Source: Litorivita sp040371945 (GTDB taxonomy: Bacteria > Pseudomonadota > Alphaproteobacteria > Rhodobacterales > Rhodobacteraceae). From it: 64,000 nucleotides of DNA. Made by a program: the position numbers and the translations under genes. The DNA lies in assembly GCF_040371945.1 (NCBI RefSeq), contig NZ_BAABWS010000001.1, forward strand, positions 620,001 to 684,000, in the 5' to 3' direction. The notes beneath the pieces are model-generated. The model searched no databases. It saw nothing but the letters and a program-made list of their open reading frames with translations, and had not been told where the DNA came from. The stretch's first letter is position 1, and every line of letters starts with the position of its first letter. Of this stretch, positions 26,894 to 35,364 are shown piece after piece.

Positions 26894-27325
26894 ATGGATA
26901 TTCGCAACATCACCCCCCGCTACGCCGTCTCGCCGCAGATTGAGCCGCAAGACCTCGCAGCCCTCAAGGCCGAGGGCTTTACCACCGTCATTTGCAACCG
27001 GCCGGATGCGGAAATCCCGCCCGCGCTGCAAGCCAATGCCATGGCCGCCGCAGCGGCCGAGGCGGGGCTGGCCTTTCACGTCATCCCCTTGACGCATCAA
27101 ACCATGAACCCCGAAAATATCGCCGCGCAAAAAGCCGCGATGGAGGGCAGCGCGGGGCCGGTTTTGGCCTATTGCGCCTCGGGCACGCGCTGCTCGGTGA
27201 TCTGGTCCTTGATGCAGGCGGGGCAAATGCCGACCGACGAGATCATCGCCGCGACCGCGAAAGCGGGCTATCAGCTGGACGGGTTGCGCCCGACTTTGGA
27301 GGCTTTGGCCGCTCCGAAACCGTAA
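26894..27325 (+). CDS. TIGR01244 family protein (dual-specificity-phosphatase-like, sulfur-linked)
   Basis: The 143-residue cytoplasmic protein has a Cys-x5-Arg phosphatase-like active loop CASGTRCS (near residue 96) on a DSP-type fold. This family is called beta-lactamase-hydrolase-associated because it is fused to or encoded beside Blh persulfide dioxygenases. It probably acts in sulfur transfer or persulfide chemistry rather than protein dephosphorylation. It begins 9 bp after the PmpB-like stop and ends the operon at a strong terminator. Confidence 0.85.
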   Translation: MDIRNITPRYAVSPQIEPQDLAALKAEGFTTVICNRPDAEIPPALQANAMAAAAAEAGLAFHVIPLTHQTMNPENIAAQKAAMEGSAGPVLAYCASGTRCSVIWSLMQAGQMPTDEIIAATAKAGYQLDGLRPTLEALAAPKP

Positions 27326-27351
27326 GGGTGCGCCCCCACCAAAAGATCAGA

Positions 27352-27386
27352 ACGCGCGGGCAAGAATCTCGCGCGTTTTTATTTTT
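27352..27386 (+). terminator. Terminator of the blh operon
   Basis: ACGCGCG (27352-27358) pairs with CGCGCGT (27370-27376), followed by TTTTATTTTT. Confidence 0.8.
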
Positions 27387-27422
27387 ATACAGATGGTTAA
27401 AGCGCAAAGCTGAAGCGTTACA

Positions 27423-28661
27423 TCACTCCAGCGCCGGAAGATCGGACAGCTCGCCAAACTCGCCCAGATCCGGCAAATCCCCAAGATCAGGCAGATCGCC
27501 CAAATCGGGCAAATCGCCGCCGCCGTCAAAGCTGCCCAAATCGGACAGATCGGGCAAATCATCATCGCCGCCGCCGTCCAGATCGGGCAAATCGCTCAGG
27601 TCCGGCAAATCGCTCAGATCATCCAAGCCGCCGAAATCCGACCCCAGATCGCCGCCCAAATCGCCATCCATCGCGCCGCCAAGATCAGCCAGCGCCGGTG
27701 CGCCTTTGTCCTTTTTGGCGGCAAAATCGGGCGCTGCGCCGCTCAAATCCGCGCCGTAATGGTCCTCTTCGGCCTCCATCGCCCCATCGGGGCGATCCAT
27801 AATCAACCGCACGGCGCGAAATCCGTTCATTTGCCCCAGACGGCTTTCGGCAAGCTTGTGTTTCTTGCCCACTTCCAAAATCGTATCGCTCAGCGCCTCG
27901 CGCTCGATCGGGAGAACATCGCCCACCTTGAGCTTGCCGATGGCCGACAGGGGCATCACGATCCGGCATAGCACCGCATCAATTTGCGCAGGCAAGCGCA
28001 TCAGCGCCTCGCCCATCTGCGCGCCGATATCGGGCATTTTCTCGCCCTCGGCCAAGGGAATGCGCGGTTTTTCCACCACCGGCAAGACCAAGACCATTTC
28101 GCCCTGTTTCGCCCCCGCAAATAGATCAAGATTGACGCGTAACAGGTTGAAATCAGGCGCTTCAAGCGCCAATCCCATCATCCGCAGATTCTCTAGCCGG
28201 ACCCCGAAACGATAGCCGCGCACCCAATAGCCTTGCTCTTCCTCGGCAAGGTTTTCGGCAAAGCGGCGCAGCATGTCGTCGACCAAAGGTGCCATCATCG
28301 CCGCGTCGGTCGGGGTCGGCGCGCGCGCATCGGCCGGTTTTGGCACCACGCGCCCCGTGGTCTGCACCTCGATCAAGGCGGCAAGGGTTTGAATATCAAA
28401 GCTGATCACGCCGCGCGCGCCGTCCGGCCCGTCGAGCAGCACCAAAAGCGTCTCATCCGACATCGTCTCTTGCAAAGCGTCTTGTTGGAAGACTTCGTGT
28501 TTAACGCCGGTCACGGCCAAAGGCATATCAAACAGCTCGTCCGCAGATTTGGCCATTGCCAAGCGGATCGCCTTGCCAAGCGACATCGCGCGAGATTGAT
28601 AAACCTCACGCGCTGCGCTTGCCTTGCGCCGTAGAACTGCATTTGAACGAGCTTCTGCCAT
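27423..28661 (-). CDS. FliM/FliN-like (SpoA domain) protein with acidic DLPDLG-repeat tail
   Basis: The 412-residue protein resembles FliM in its middle and ends in a SpoA-type domain (about 235-300: IDAVLCRIVMPLSAIGKLKVGD, then a basic helix). Residues about 320 to the end form a low-complexity acidic tail with repeated DLPDLG/DLSDLPDL units. It lacks the usual FliM N-terminal CheY-binding peptide and lies outside any flagellar cluster. It is 66 bp downstream of the sensor-kinase gene on the same strand, so co-transcription is likely. A GTG at 28670 with a better-spaced AAAGG is an alternative start. Role as a motor-switch paralogue is inferred. Confidence 0.7.
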   Translation of the reverse strand: MAEARSNAVLRRKASAAREVYQSRAMSLGKAIRLAMAKSADELFDMPLAVTGVKHEVFQQDALQETMSDETLLVLLDGPDGARGVISFDIQTLAALIEVQTTGRVVPKPADARAPTPTDAAMMAPLVDDMLRRFAENLAEEEQGYWVRGYRFGVRLENLRMMGLALEAPDFNLLRVNLDLFAGAKQGEMVLVLPVVEKPRIPLAEGEKMPDIGAQMGEALMRLPAQIDAVLCRIVMPLSAIGKLKVGDVLPIEREALSDTILEVGKKHKLAESRLGQMNGFRAVRLIMDRPDGAMEAEEDHYGADLSGAAPDFAAKKDKGAPALADLGGAMDGDLGGDLGSDFGGLDDLSDLPDLSDLPDLDGGGDDDLPDLSDLGSFDGGGDLPDLGDLPDLGDLPDLGEFGELSDLPALE

Positions 28662-28727
28662 ACCCCTCACACCGCCTTTCGCGGATCCGTTTGGGGTAAC
28701 CTATCGGGGATTTGGTTAACTTGCCCT

Positions 28728-31445
28728 TTATTGCGGCGCAGAAATTCCCCGCTTGGGCGGATTTTCCAGCGGCAATGTGACGCGAAATGCCGCGCCGCCC
28801 TGTCCGGGCAGGTAGCTGATCGTGCCGCCCAGCCGCGCCATGATCTCGCGGCAAATCGCCAGCCCCAGCCCCGCCCCTCCGGCCTTTTGCTCGCCGATGC
28901 GGGAGAATTTCTCGAAAATCACGCTTTGCGAGTCGCGCGGGATGCCGCTGCCGTTGTCGATAAAATCCACCACCACCATTTCGGCCGCGACCTGCGTGCG
29001 GATATCGAGATGCGGCGCATTCGCATCACAATATTTTTGCGCATTGGCGATCAAGTTGATGAAAACCTGCGCAAATCGGTCGAGATCGGTTTCGATCATC
29101 ACCCCCTCTTGCGACATCGTGCGGGTGATGCGCATCGCCCTCGCCGTGCCTTGCGCGCGCGCGCCGTCCATTCCCGCCGCCGCCAGCGCGTGATCGATCA
29201 CATCGCCCAGCCGTCCGCGCGACAGGTTAAGGCTGCCTTGCCCGTTTTCCAACACGCTCAGGTCCAGAAGATCATCCAAGAGCCGCGTCAAGCGGATGGC
29301 TTCATCATGGATGATCGACGAGTATTTCGCCTTTTCCGCCCCCGTCAGCCCGTCCGTGTCGCGCAAGATTTCCGAAAACGCGCGGATCGAGGTCATCGGG
29401 GTGCGCAATTCATGGCTGATCTGGCTCAAAAACGCGTCTTTTTGCACCGACAGCTGGGTCAGTTTTTCATTGGCTTGGCGCAATTGGCGAGCGGTGCGGG
29501 TCAATTGCGATGATTTGGCCTCAAGCTGGCTGGAATATTCCATCATCTGCGCGCTCTCGTCGGCCACGGCCATCAGGTCTTCGACCGACACCATCGCGCC
29601 GCCGACGATTTGCGCCACCATCGCATGGGCCGTTGCCGCCCCGACCGATCCGGACAATTCACGCTCCAACAATTGCAAAAAGTCCGATGTCGGCTCGGGC
29701 AGATAGCCCGCCAAACCTTGCTCTTCGGCCTGTTTTTGAAACAGGGCCTGCGCCTGCGCCGCACCCAAAATCCGCTGCGCCATGACCATGAGGTCCTCGC
29801 TTTGCGCGGCTGCGGCGGACCAGCCGCGCGCGCTTTGCGCGTAATCGAGCGCATTGACGAATTGCGCGCCTTGTAACCGCTCCAGAGGCTGCGGGAAGCT
29901 GAGCAGAGAGCCGATAACAAAGCCCAATAGATTCAAGCCGATCGACCACATCACCGCATGGGCCAGTGGGTCAAGCCCCTCGATCCCGAACAAGGCCTCG
30001 GGGCGCAGCCAGCCCAGACCGAAAAGCCCATCGGCAAACACCGCCTCGCTGAGCACCGCGCCGACGCCAAAGCTGGGCAAGAGCATCACATAGGCCCAAA
30101 CGAAAAAGCCGATGGAAATGCCAATCAAGGCGCCGATCCGCGTGGCCCCGCGCCAAAATATCCCGCCCAAAAGCGCGGGCAAAAACTGTGCCACCCCCGC
30201 AAAAGACACCACCCCGATGGCCGCAAGCGCGGTGCCGCCGCCGGAGAGGCGGAAATAGAGATAGCCCAAAAACACCACCCCCGCGATAGAGATGCGCCGC
30301 GACAAGAGCACCACATGGCGCACATCGCCCGACACCGTCGCCCCGCCGCCGCCCGCGAATTTAAGCCAGATCGGCATGACGACATGGTTCGACACCATGG
30401 TGGACAGCGCGATAGAGGCGACGATCACCATCGAGGTGGCCGAAGAAAACCCGCCCAAAAATGACAAAAGCGCCAAACCGTCGCGCCCCTCGGCCAAGGG
30501 CAGCGTGAGGACGAAAAGATCGGGGTTTGAACCTGCGGGCATCAAATCAAGCCCGATCACCGCAATCGGCAGAACGAAGAGGCTCATCAGCATCAGATAG
30601 GCCGGAAAAGCCCATGAGGCGAGGCGCAGGTAGCTTTCATCCTCATTCTCGACAACCAGCACCTGAAACATCCGCGGCAGGCATAAAAACGCCGCGCCCG
30701 ACAGGAAGATCAACGCGCTCCAGCGCCCGCCGTGGACCTGCCATTCGCCCAATTGCGACGCGTCGATGCGCGCCATCACCGCGCCGACGCCGCCGCCCAA
30801 GCCCCAAACCACGAAAATTCCGACCGCCAAAAGCGCGCACAGCTTGACCACCGCCTCGACCGCGATGGCCATGACCACCCCGTGGTGGCGCTCGTTCGCA
30901 TCCAGATTACGGGTGCCGAACAGCACCGTGAACAACGACAGGCCCAGCGCGACCCAAAAGGCGGTGGATTGCGCATTGCCGAAATTCGCACCGCCATCGG
31001 CATATGAGAAGCTGGCAAAGCTCAAGGTCACCGATTGCAATTGCAAAGCGATATAGGGCGTCGTGCCAATCACCGACAAGAGCGTGACAAAGACCGCCAG
31101 AAGGTTGGATTTGCCATAGCGCGAGGAGATCAGATCGGCGATCGAGGTGATCCTTTGCCGCCGTCCGATGCGCACGATTTTGCGCAAGGCCCACCACCAT
31201 CCGACCATGACAATCGTCGGGCCGATATAGATGGCGACATATTCAAGACCGCTGCGCGCCGCCGATCCCACCGCGCCATAAAACGTCCAAGCGGTGCAAT
31301 AGATCGACAAAGACAGCGTATAGACCCAAGGCGAGCGCAAGAACGCCCCGCGCCCGCGTCTGGCCGCGCGTTCGGCCCCGAAGGCCACCAAGAACAAGAA
31401 AGCGACATAGCCAAGGCAAACCGCAACCAACAGATTGAGCATCAC
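28728..31445 (-). CDS. Sodium/solute symporter-histidine kinase hybrid sensor
   Basis: The 905-residue membrane sensor has an N-terminal SSF (SLC5-like) domain of about 13 helices (residues 1-520; FYGAVGSAARSGLEYVAIYI and GGFSSATSMVIVASIALSTM), a linker with a coiled coil, and a kinase core. H678 in SHELRTPMTSIRAFSEIL is the phospho-acceptor; N-box NLIANAQKY, G1 DNGSGIP and G2 GGAGLGLAI are intact. The architecture is that of CbrA and CrbS; CrbS controls acetyl-CoA synthetase in Vibrio and Pseudomonas. Its start overlaps the upstream two-TM gene by 4 bp. An acs gene lies 8 kb away in the divergent unit. Confidence 0.92.
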   Translation of the reverse strand: MMLNLLVAVCLGYVAFLFLVAFGAERAARRGRGAFLRSPWVYTLSLSIYCTAWTFYGAVGSAARSGLEYVAIYIGPTIVMVGWWWALRKIVRIGRRQRITSIADLISSRYGKSNLLAVFVTLLSVIGTTPYIALQLQSVTLSFASFSYADGGANFGNAQSTAFWVALGLSLFTVLFGTRNLDANERHHGVVMAIAVEAVVKLCALLAVGIFVVWGLGGGVGAVMARIDASQLGEWQVHGGRWSALIFLSGAAFLCLPRMFQVLVVENEDESYLRLASWAFPAYLMLMSLFVLPIAVIGLDLMPAGSNPDLFVLTLPLAEGRDGLALLSFLGGFSSATSMVIVASIALSTMVSNHVVMPIWLKFAGGGGATVSGDVRHVVLLSRRISIAGVVFLGYLYFRLSGGGTALAAIGVVSFAGVAQFLPALLGGIFWRGATRIGALIGISIGFFVWAYVMLLPSFGVGAVLSEAVFADGLFGLGWLRPEALFGIEGLDPLAHAVMWSIGLNLLGFVIGSLLSFPQPLERLQGAQFVNALDYAQSARGWSAAAAQSEDLMVMAQRILGAAQAQALFQKQAEEQGLAGYLPEPTSDFLQLLERELSGSVGAATAHAMVAQIVGGAMVSVEDLMAVADESAQMMEYSSQLEAKSSQLTRTARQLRQANEKLTQLSVQKDAFLSQISHELRTPMTSIRAFSEILRDTDGLTGAEKAKYSSIIHDEAIRLTRLLDDLLDLSVLENGQGSLNLSRGRLGDVIDHALAAAGMDGARAQGTARAMRITRTMSQEGVMIETDLDRFAQVFINLIANAQKYCDANAPHLDIRTQVAAEMVVVDFIDNGSGIPRDSQSVIFEKFSRIGEQKAGGAGLGLAICREIMARLGGTISYLPGQGGAAFRVTLPLENPPKRGISAPQ

Positions 31446-31867
31446 CCGCCCTCATGTCGCGCTGCGGCGCCTTGTTGCGCGGCGTGATCGGCGTGATCGG
31501 CGTGATCGGCGTCCGGTGCGGTTGCCGTTAAAAGCGCAGCGTCATTGGAACCGGACGTCGCGCTTGCGGCCTCGGCCTCTTCGGCGCGCGCAAGCCCGCG
31601 CGCCATGACCGCAGCGGCCAAGGTCAAAAACCCCCAAAGCCCGAAGACATAGAGCATTGCGCCCGAGGTGGTTACAGGCGCCGCAAAGCTGTCAGGCGCG
31701 GGAGGTGCGATGACAGCGGATTTGGGCCAAAGCGCGGGCACCATAAAAAGCGCCACGCCCAACAGCGGCAACAGCCGCGCGCCATCCATCATCCGCCGCG
31801 CGCGATAGGTTTTGCGCTCCAAAAAGACAGGACCGCGATCCTCGTTTGGCGGGCGCAGCGGCGTCAC
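31442..31867 (-). CDS. Two-helix membrane protein encoded between response regulator and sensor kinase
   Basis: No known family recognised. The 141-residue protein has hydrophobic helices at about 31-48 and 70-90 and a hydrophilic tail containing the short repeat DHADHADHA, encoded by a tandem 9-bp repeat near 31490-31510. It overlaps both neighbours by 4 bp, so the three genes are translationally coupled. A small membrane protein overlapping the kinase gene is reminiscent of cbrX upstream of Pseudomonas cbrA, but sequence homology is not claimed. Confidence 0.65.
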   Translation of the reverse strand: MTPLRPPNEDRGPVFLERKTYRARRMMDGARLLPLLGVALFMVPALWPKSAVIAPPAPDSFAAPVTTSGAMLYVFGLWGFLTLAAAVMARGLARAEEAEAASATSGSNDAALLTATAPDADHADHADHAAQQGAAARHEGG

Positions 31868-32232
31868 GGCGCCACCAGATCGCGCACCGCCTCCAGAACC
31901 TCCGCATTGGAGAAGGGTTTGGTCATAAAGCGGCTGGCGCCAAATCGCGCCGCCATCTCGCGGTCGCGGCTTTGCCCGCGCGCGGTGAGCATCAAGACCG
32001 GCAAATCCGCCGTGCCCGCACCCTCGCGCAATTCGCGCAAAATATCATATCCGCTTTTTCCAGGAAGCATGACATCGAGCACCACAAGGTCGGGCGCTTT
32101 GGTTTGGACCACCTGCACCGCGTCAACGCCGTTCGAATGGGTGTCCACGCGCCAGCCGTCGCGGCTGAGCAAAAAGCTGATGGCCTCGATGATATTGGGT
32201 TCGTCTTCGATCAGAAGGACATGCTTGCCCAT
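31864..32232 (-). CDS. Single-domain response regulator (CheY-like)
   Basis: The 122-residue receiver has no output domain. Acidic pocket E9-D10, phospho-acceptor D53 in LVVLDVMLPGKSG, switch T83 and K105 in FMTKPF are present. Encoded directly upstream of the two-TM protein and the SSF-histidine kinase, it is the likely partner of that kinase. Without a DNA-binding domain it must act by protein contact or phosphorelay; the FliM-like protein at the end of the same unit is a conceivable target. Confidence 0.93.
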   Translation of the reverse strand: MGKHVLLIEDEPNIIEAISFLLSRDGWRVDTHSNGVDAVQVVQTKAPDLVVLDVMLPGKSGYDILRELREGAGTADLPVLMLTARGQSRDREMAARFGASRFMTKPFSNAEVLEAVRDLVAP

Positions 32233-32307
32233 TTCACGTGCCCCTCCCCTGACCCGATGAAAATGAAAACTGCTGAAGGCTACTTAACACCACATCTTGC
32301 GGCCAAG

Positions 32308-33663
32308 TCAAAACTCTTCGCTCATGATGGAAGGCTCGCGGCGCCCGATACAGTCTTTTGTGGGGCAAATCCGGCAACTTACGCCGATTTGTCGCACCCC
32401 GATCTCGCCCCCCGCGCCCGCGCCCTCGGGCATATCCACCGCCGCCAGCGCATCGATGTCGCTGCTCGGGACGATAAGCATATGCGCCTGCGTCAAAACC
32501 GGCGCGTCAAAGCGCGCAGGGCCGACAGGTTCGGCAATGGAATAGGTGACAAAGCGCCCCGCCCCGCGCCCGCTTTGGCGCACTTCGTCGCGCTGCGCCA
32601 CCATAGGCCGGCCCAAAGCCGCATAGAGCGGCCAGAGCGGACAGCCCGCCCCGAACCGCGGCAAGGGAAAGCCATCGATCGGTTTGCGAAAGGTCATCGT
32701 TCCCGAGGCGTCACAGATCACCAACCCCACGGGCCGCGCGAAGGCATCCGGCGGCAGCATCGCCAAACGGCGCATCGCCGTGCCCAAACCAACCCCGAAG
32801 CGCGCGGCAATGCCTGCAAGATCAAACCCCTCCTGCGCGCCCAGCGCCTCCAGCGCCGCACCAAGCGGCATCTGCGCCGCATCCGTCACATAGCGCCGCA
32901 ACAGCGCGCGCACCAACACCTTGGCCGAAAGCGAGGTGAAACCGGCCTCTTCCACCAGAGCGGCGATCACCGGTTCGGGGTCGGCGGCGGCTTCGAGCAT
33001 GGCAAAATGAAACCCGTGCTGGCGCAAGAAGGCTTCGATCTCGTCTTGGGGGGAGTTGGCATGATCCTCGCCGCCTTCGGCGCGGTCCAGATAGGTGACC
33101 AAGGATTGCGCCCCTTCGGCCAGACGGGTGGCATCCTCGTTGAGGTTGCGGTGAAACCGGTCGCGCCATTCGGGTTCGATCTCGCGGGTGTCGGCCAAAA
33201 TCCCCGCCGTCGAGCGGATCGCCGTCACCATCGAGAGCACCTCATGCAAGGACGCGGCCAGATGCGGGTCATGCGCCAAACGGTCGGTCAGGGTTTCGAC
33301 GATATGCTCCAATTCGCCGATGCGCCGGTGCGCCCCCACCGTCAGCCCCGCCCATCCGGGAAAGCGGCCCGCATATTCATCGGCGCGGTCCAGTTCCGCC
33401 GCCTTGCCCAAAGGGGTCGCCGCTGCCTCGCGCAAGGAGGCGATCATGGCCGCCTGTGCCCCTTCGGACAAAAGCGCCTGCTCGACGCCCAGAGCCTCGG
33501 CAATATCGCCCAGCAGTTTGCCGCCGATTCTGCGCCGGTTGTGTTCAATAAGATTAAGATATGAGGGCGAGATATGAACCATCTGCGCCAATTGCGATTG
33601 GCGTAGCCCCAACATGGTCCGCCGTTCACGAATACGGCTACCGGTCAATGTCGACTTTGGCAT
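32308..33663 (-). CDS. ScfR/RamB-type short-chain fatty acyl-CoA regulator (XRE HTH)
   Basis: The 451-residue regulator has an N-terminal XRE helix-turn-helix (about 8-62: LRQSQLAQMVHISPSYLNLI), a long ligand-binding region and the family C-terminus with CRICPTKDCIGRREPS. RamB and the R. sphaeroides propionyl-CoA regulator PccR belong to this group; they respond to short-chain acyl-CoA and control acetate or propionate metabolism. ATG 33663 has AGGGA six bases upstream and was preferred to a TTG seven codons earlier. It is divergent from the binding-protein-acs unit and precedes the two-component genes by 75 bp. Confidence 0.9.
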   Translation of the reverse strand: MPKSTLTGSRIRERRTMLGLRQSQLAQMVHISPSYLNLIEHNRRRIGGKLLGDIAEALGVEQALLSEGAQAAMIASLREAAATPLGKAAELDRADEYAGRFPGWAGLTVGAHRRIGELEHIVETLTDRLAHDPHLAASLHEVLSMVTAIRSTAGILADTREIEPEWRDRFHRNLNEDATRLAEGAQSLVTYLDRAEGGEDHANSPQDEIEAFLRQHGFHFAMLEAAADPEPVIAALVEEAGFTSLSAKVLVRALLRRYVTDAAQMPLGAALEALGAQEGFDLAGIAARFGVGLGTAMRRLAMLPPDAFARPVGLVICDASGTMTFRKPIDGFPLPRFGAGCPLWPLYAALGRPMVAQRDEVRQSGRGAGRFVTYSIAEPVGPARFDAPVLTQAHMLIVPSSDIDALAAVDMPEGAGAGGEIGVRQIGVSCRICPTKDCIGRREPSIMSEEF

Positions 33664-33776
33664 GTAATTTCCCTGCGCTTTCAAAGCGTTTCTGCAGTGC
33701 GGAAAAACTATTTTACAAGTTACGCCGCGTCTCTGTGTAGTTTTTTACAAAAAAATCGTGGAATTCAAGGCTGTTG

Positions 33777-33816
33777 TTGCAAAGTTTTCTGCGCAGGCGC
33801 GATACTGTCTTTGCAC
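33777..33816. promoter_or_regulatory. Inverted TTTGCAA/C-type half-sites, candidate ScfR operator
   Basis: TTGCAAAG (33777-33784) and CTTTGCAC (33809-33816) face each other in the 215-bp divergent region between scfR and the ABC binding-protein gene. RamB and PccR are known to recognise TTTGCAAA-like half-sites. Placement fits control of both directions. Confidence 0.45.
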
Positions 33817-33878
33817 AAATGTGCGCGCGGGGGGCGCAGAGGAGGCATCCCCCGCAATTCATGAAACGGGAGGATATA

Positions 33879-35225
33879 ATGTCCAAAAGTAATCTGACTC
33901 GCCGCGGCGTGATCAAATCCGGCGCCATTGCCGGTGCTGGTGTCGCCCTGCCGACGATCTTCACGGCCTCTTCGGCTGCCGCCTATACGAACGAGCCTAC
34001 GGGCGGTTCGGTCACCCTCGGCTTTAACGTGCCGCAAACCGGCCCCTATGCGGATGAGGGCGCCGACGAGCTGCGCGCCTATGAGCTTGCGGTCGAGCAC
34101 CTCAATGGCGGCGGCGACGGCGGCATGATGAACACCTTCTCGTCCAAAGCCCTCAAGGGCAACGGCATCCTCGGCAAGAAAGTCGAGTTTGTGACGGGCG
34201 ACACGCAAACCAAATCGGACGCGGCACGTGCCTCGGCCAAATCGATGATCGAAAAAGACGGTGCCGTCATGATCACCGGCGGATCGAGCTCGGGCGTTGC
34301 TGTGGCTGTTCAAGGCCTGTGCCAAGAAGCCGGCGTCATCTTCATGGCCGGTCTGACCCACTCGAACGACACCACAGGCAAAGACAAAAAAGCCAACGGT
34401 TTCCGTCACTTCTTTAACGCTTACATGTCCGCCGCGGCCCTCGCGCCGGTGCTGTCCAAGCTTTATGGTAACGATCGCAAGGCCTATCACCTGACGGCTG
34501 ACTATACATGGGGCTGGACGCAAGAAGAGTCGATCAAAGCCGCGACCGAAGCCTTGGGTTGGGAAACCGTGAACACGGTGAAAACCCCGCTCGCACAGAC
34601 CGACTTCTCCTCCTACATTGCTCCGGTTCTGAACTCCGGCGCCGATGTTCTGGTTCTGAACCACTACGGCGGGAACATGGTCAACTCGTTGACCAACGCG
34701 GTTCAATTCGGCCTGCGCTCCAAGCAAGTGAACGGCAAGAACTTCGAAATCGTTGTGCCGCTCTTCTCGCGCTTGATGGCGCGCGGTGCGGGTGAGAACA
34801 TCAAGGGCATCCTTGGCTCCACCAACTGGCACTGGTCGCTGCAGGACGAAGGCTCTAAAGCCTTTGTGAAATCCTTCGGCACCAAATACGGCTTCCCGCC
34901 CTCGCAGGCGGCCCACACCGTATATTGCCAGACCCTGCTCTATGCAGATGCATGCGAGCGTGCGGGCACCTTCAGCCCCTGCGGCGTTGTCGAGGCCCTC
35001 GAAGGCTTCGAGTTCGACGGTCTGGGCAACGGCAAAACCCTCTACCGTGCCGACGATCACCAGTGCTTCAAAGACGTTCTGGTTGTGCGCGGTAAAGAGA
35101 ACCCGACCTCCGAGTTCGACGTTCTCGAAGTGGTCGAAGTCACGCCCGCCGCTCAGGTTACATACGCACCCGACCACCCCATGTTTGCGGGTGGTGCATT
35201 GGGCACCTGTAACCCCGGCGCGTAA
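33879..35225 (+). CDS. Branched-chain-amino-acid-type ABC transporter substrate-binding protein (Tat-exported)
   Basis: Periplasmic type I binding protein of the LivJ/AmiC/UrtA superfamily, 448 residues. The N-terminus LTRRGVIKSGAIAGAGVA is a twin-arginine signal, with cleavage likely after ASSAAA. The mature part begins SVTLGFNVPQTGPYADEGADE. ATG 33879 follows GGGAGG. It is the first gene of binding protein-LivH-LivM-LivG-LivF-acs. Ligand is unknown; the downstream acetyl-CoA synthetase and the divergent acyl-CoA regulator favour a compound yielding acetate, rather than a branched-chain amino acid. Confidence 0.88.
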   Translation: MSKSNLTRRGVIKSGAIAGAGVALPTIFTASSAAAYTNEPTGGSVTLGFNVPQTGPYADEGADELRAYELAVEHLNGGGDGGMMNTFSSKALKGNGILGKKVEFVTGDTQTKSDAARASAKSMIEKDGAVMITGGSSSGVAVAVQGLCQEAGVIFMAGLTHSNDTTGKDKKANGFRHFFNAYMSAAALAPVLSKLYGNDRKAYHLTADYTWGWTQEESIKAATEALGWETVNTVKTPLAQTDFSSYIAPVLNSGADVLVLNHYGGNMVNSLTNAVQFGLRSKQVNGKNFEIVVPLFSRLMARGAGENIKGILGSTNWHWSLQDEGSKAFVKSFGTKYGFPPSQAAHTVYCQTLLYADACERAGTFSPCGVVEALEGFEFDGLGNGKTLYRADDHQCFKDVLVVRGKENPTSEFDVLEVVEVTPAAQVTYAPDHPMFAGGALGTCNPGA

Positions 35226-35239
35226 GGCACACGCCAAAG

Positions 35240-35275
35240 ACCGGTCGCGCTCTCGCAGCGCGGCCGGTTTCTTTC
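35240..35275 (+). terminator. Hairpin between binding-protein gene and permease genes (attenuator)
   Basis: ACCGGTCGCGC (35240-35250) and GCGCGGCCGGT (35258-35268) form an 11-bp stem with one G-U pair, followed by TTCTTT. Such partial terminators after the binding-protein gene raise its level relative to the membrane subunits. Confidence 0.6.
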
Positions 35276-35364
35276 CGCTCGCCGTCGCTTGGGCCGAACC
35301 GGTCCGATCGCCCGCTGCGGAGCCTCTTTTAACCACCAAATAAAAAAACCCACGGGTGGGAACA

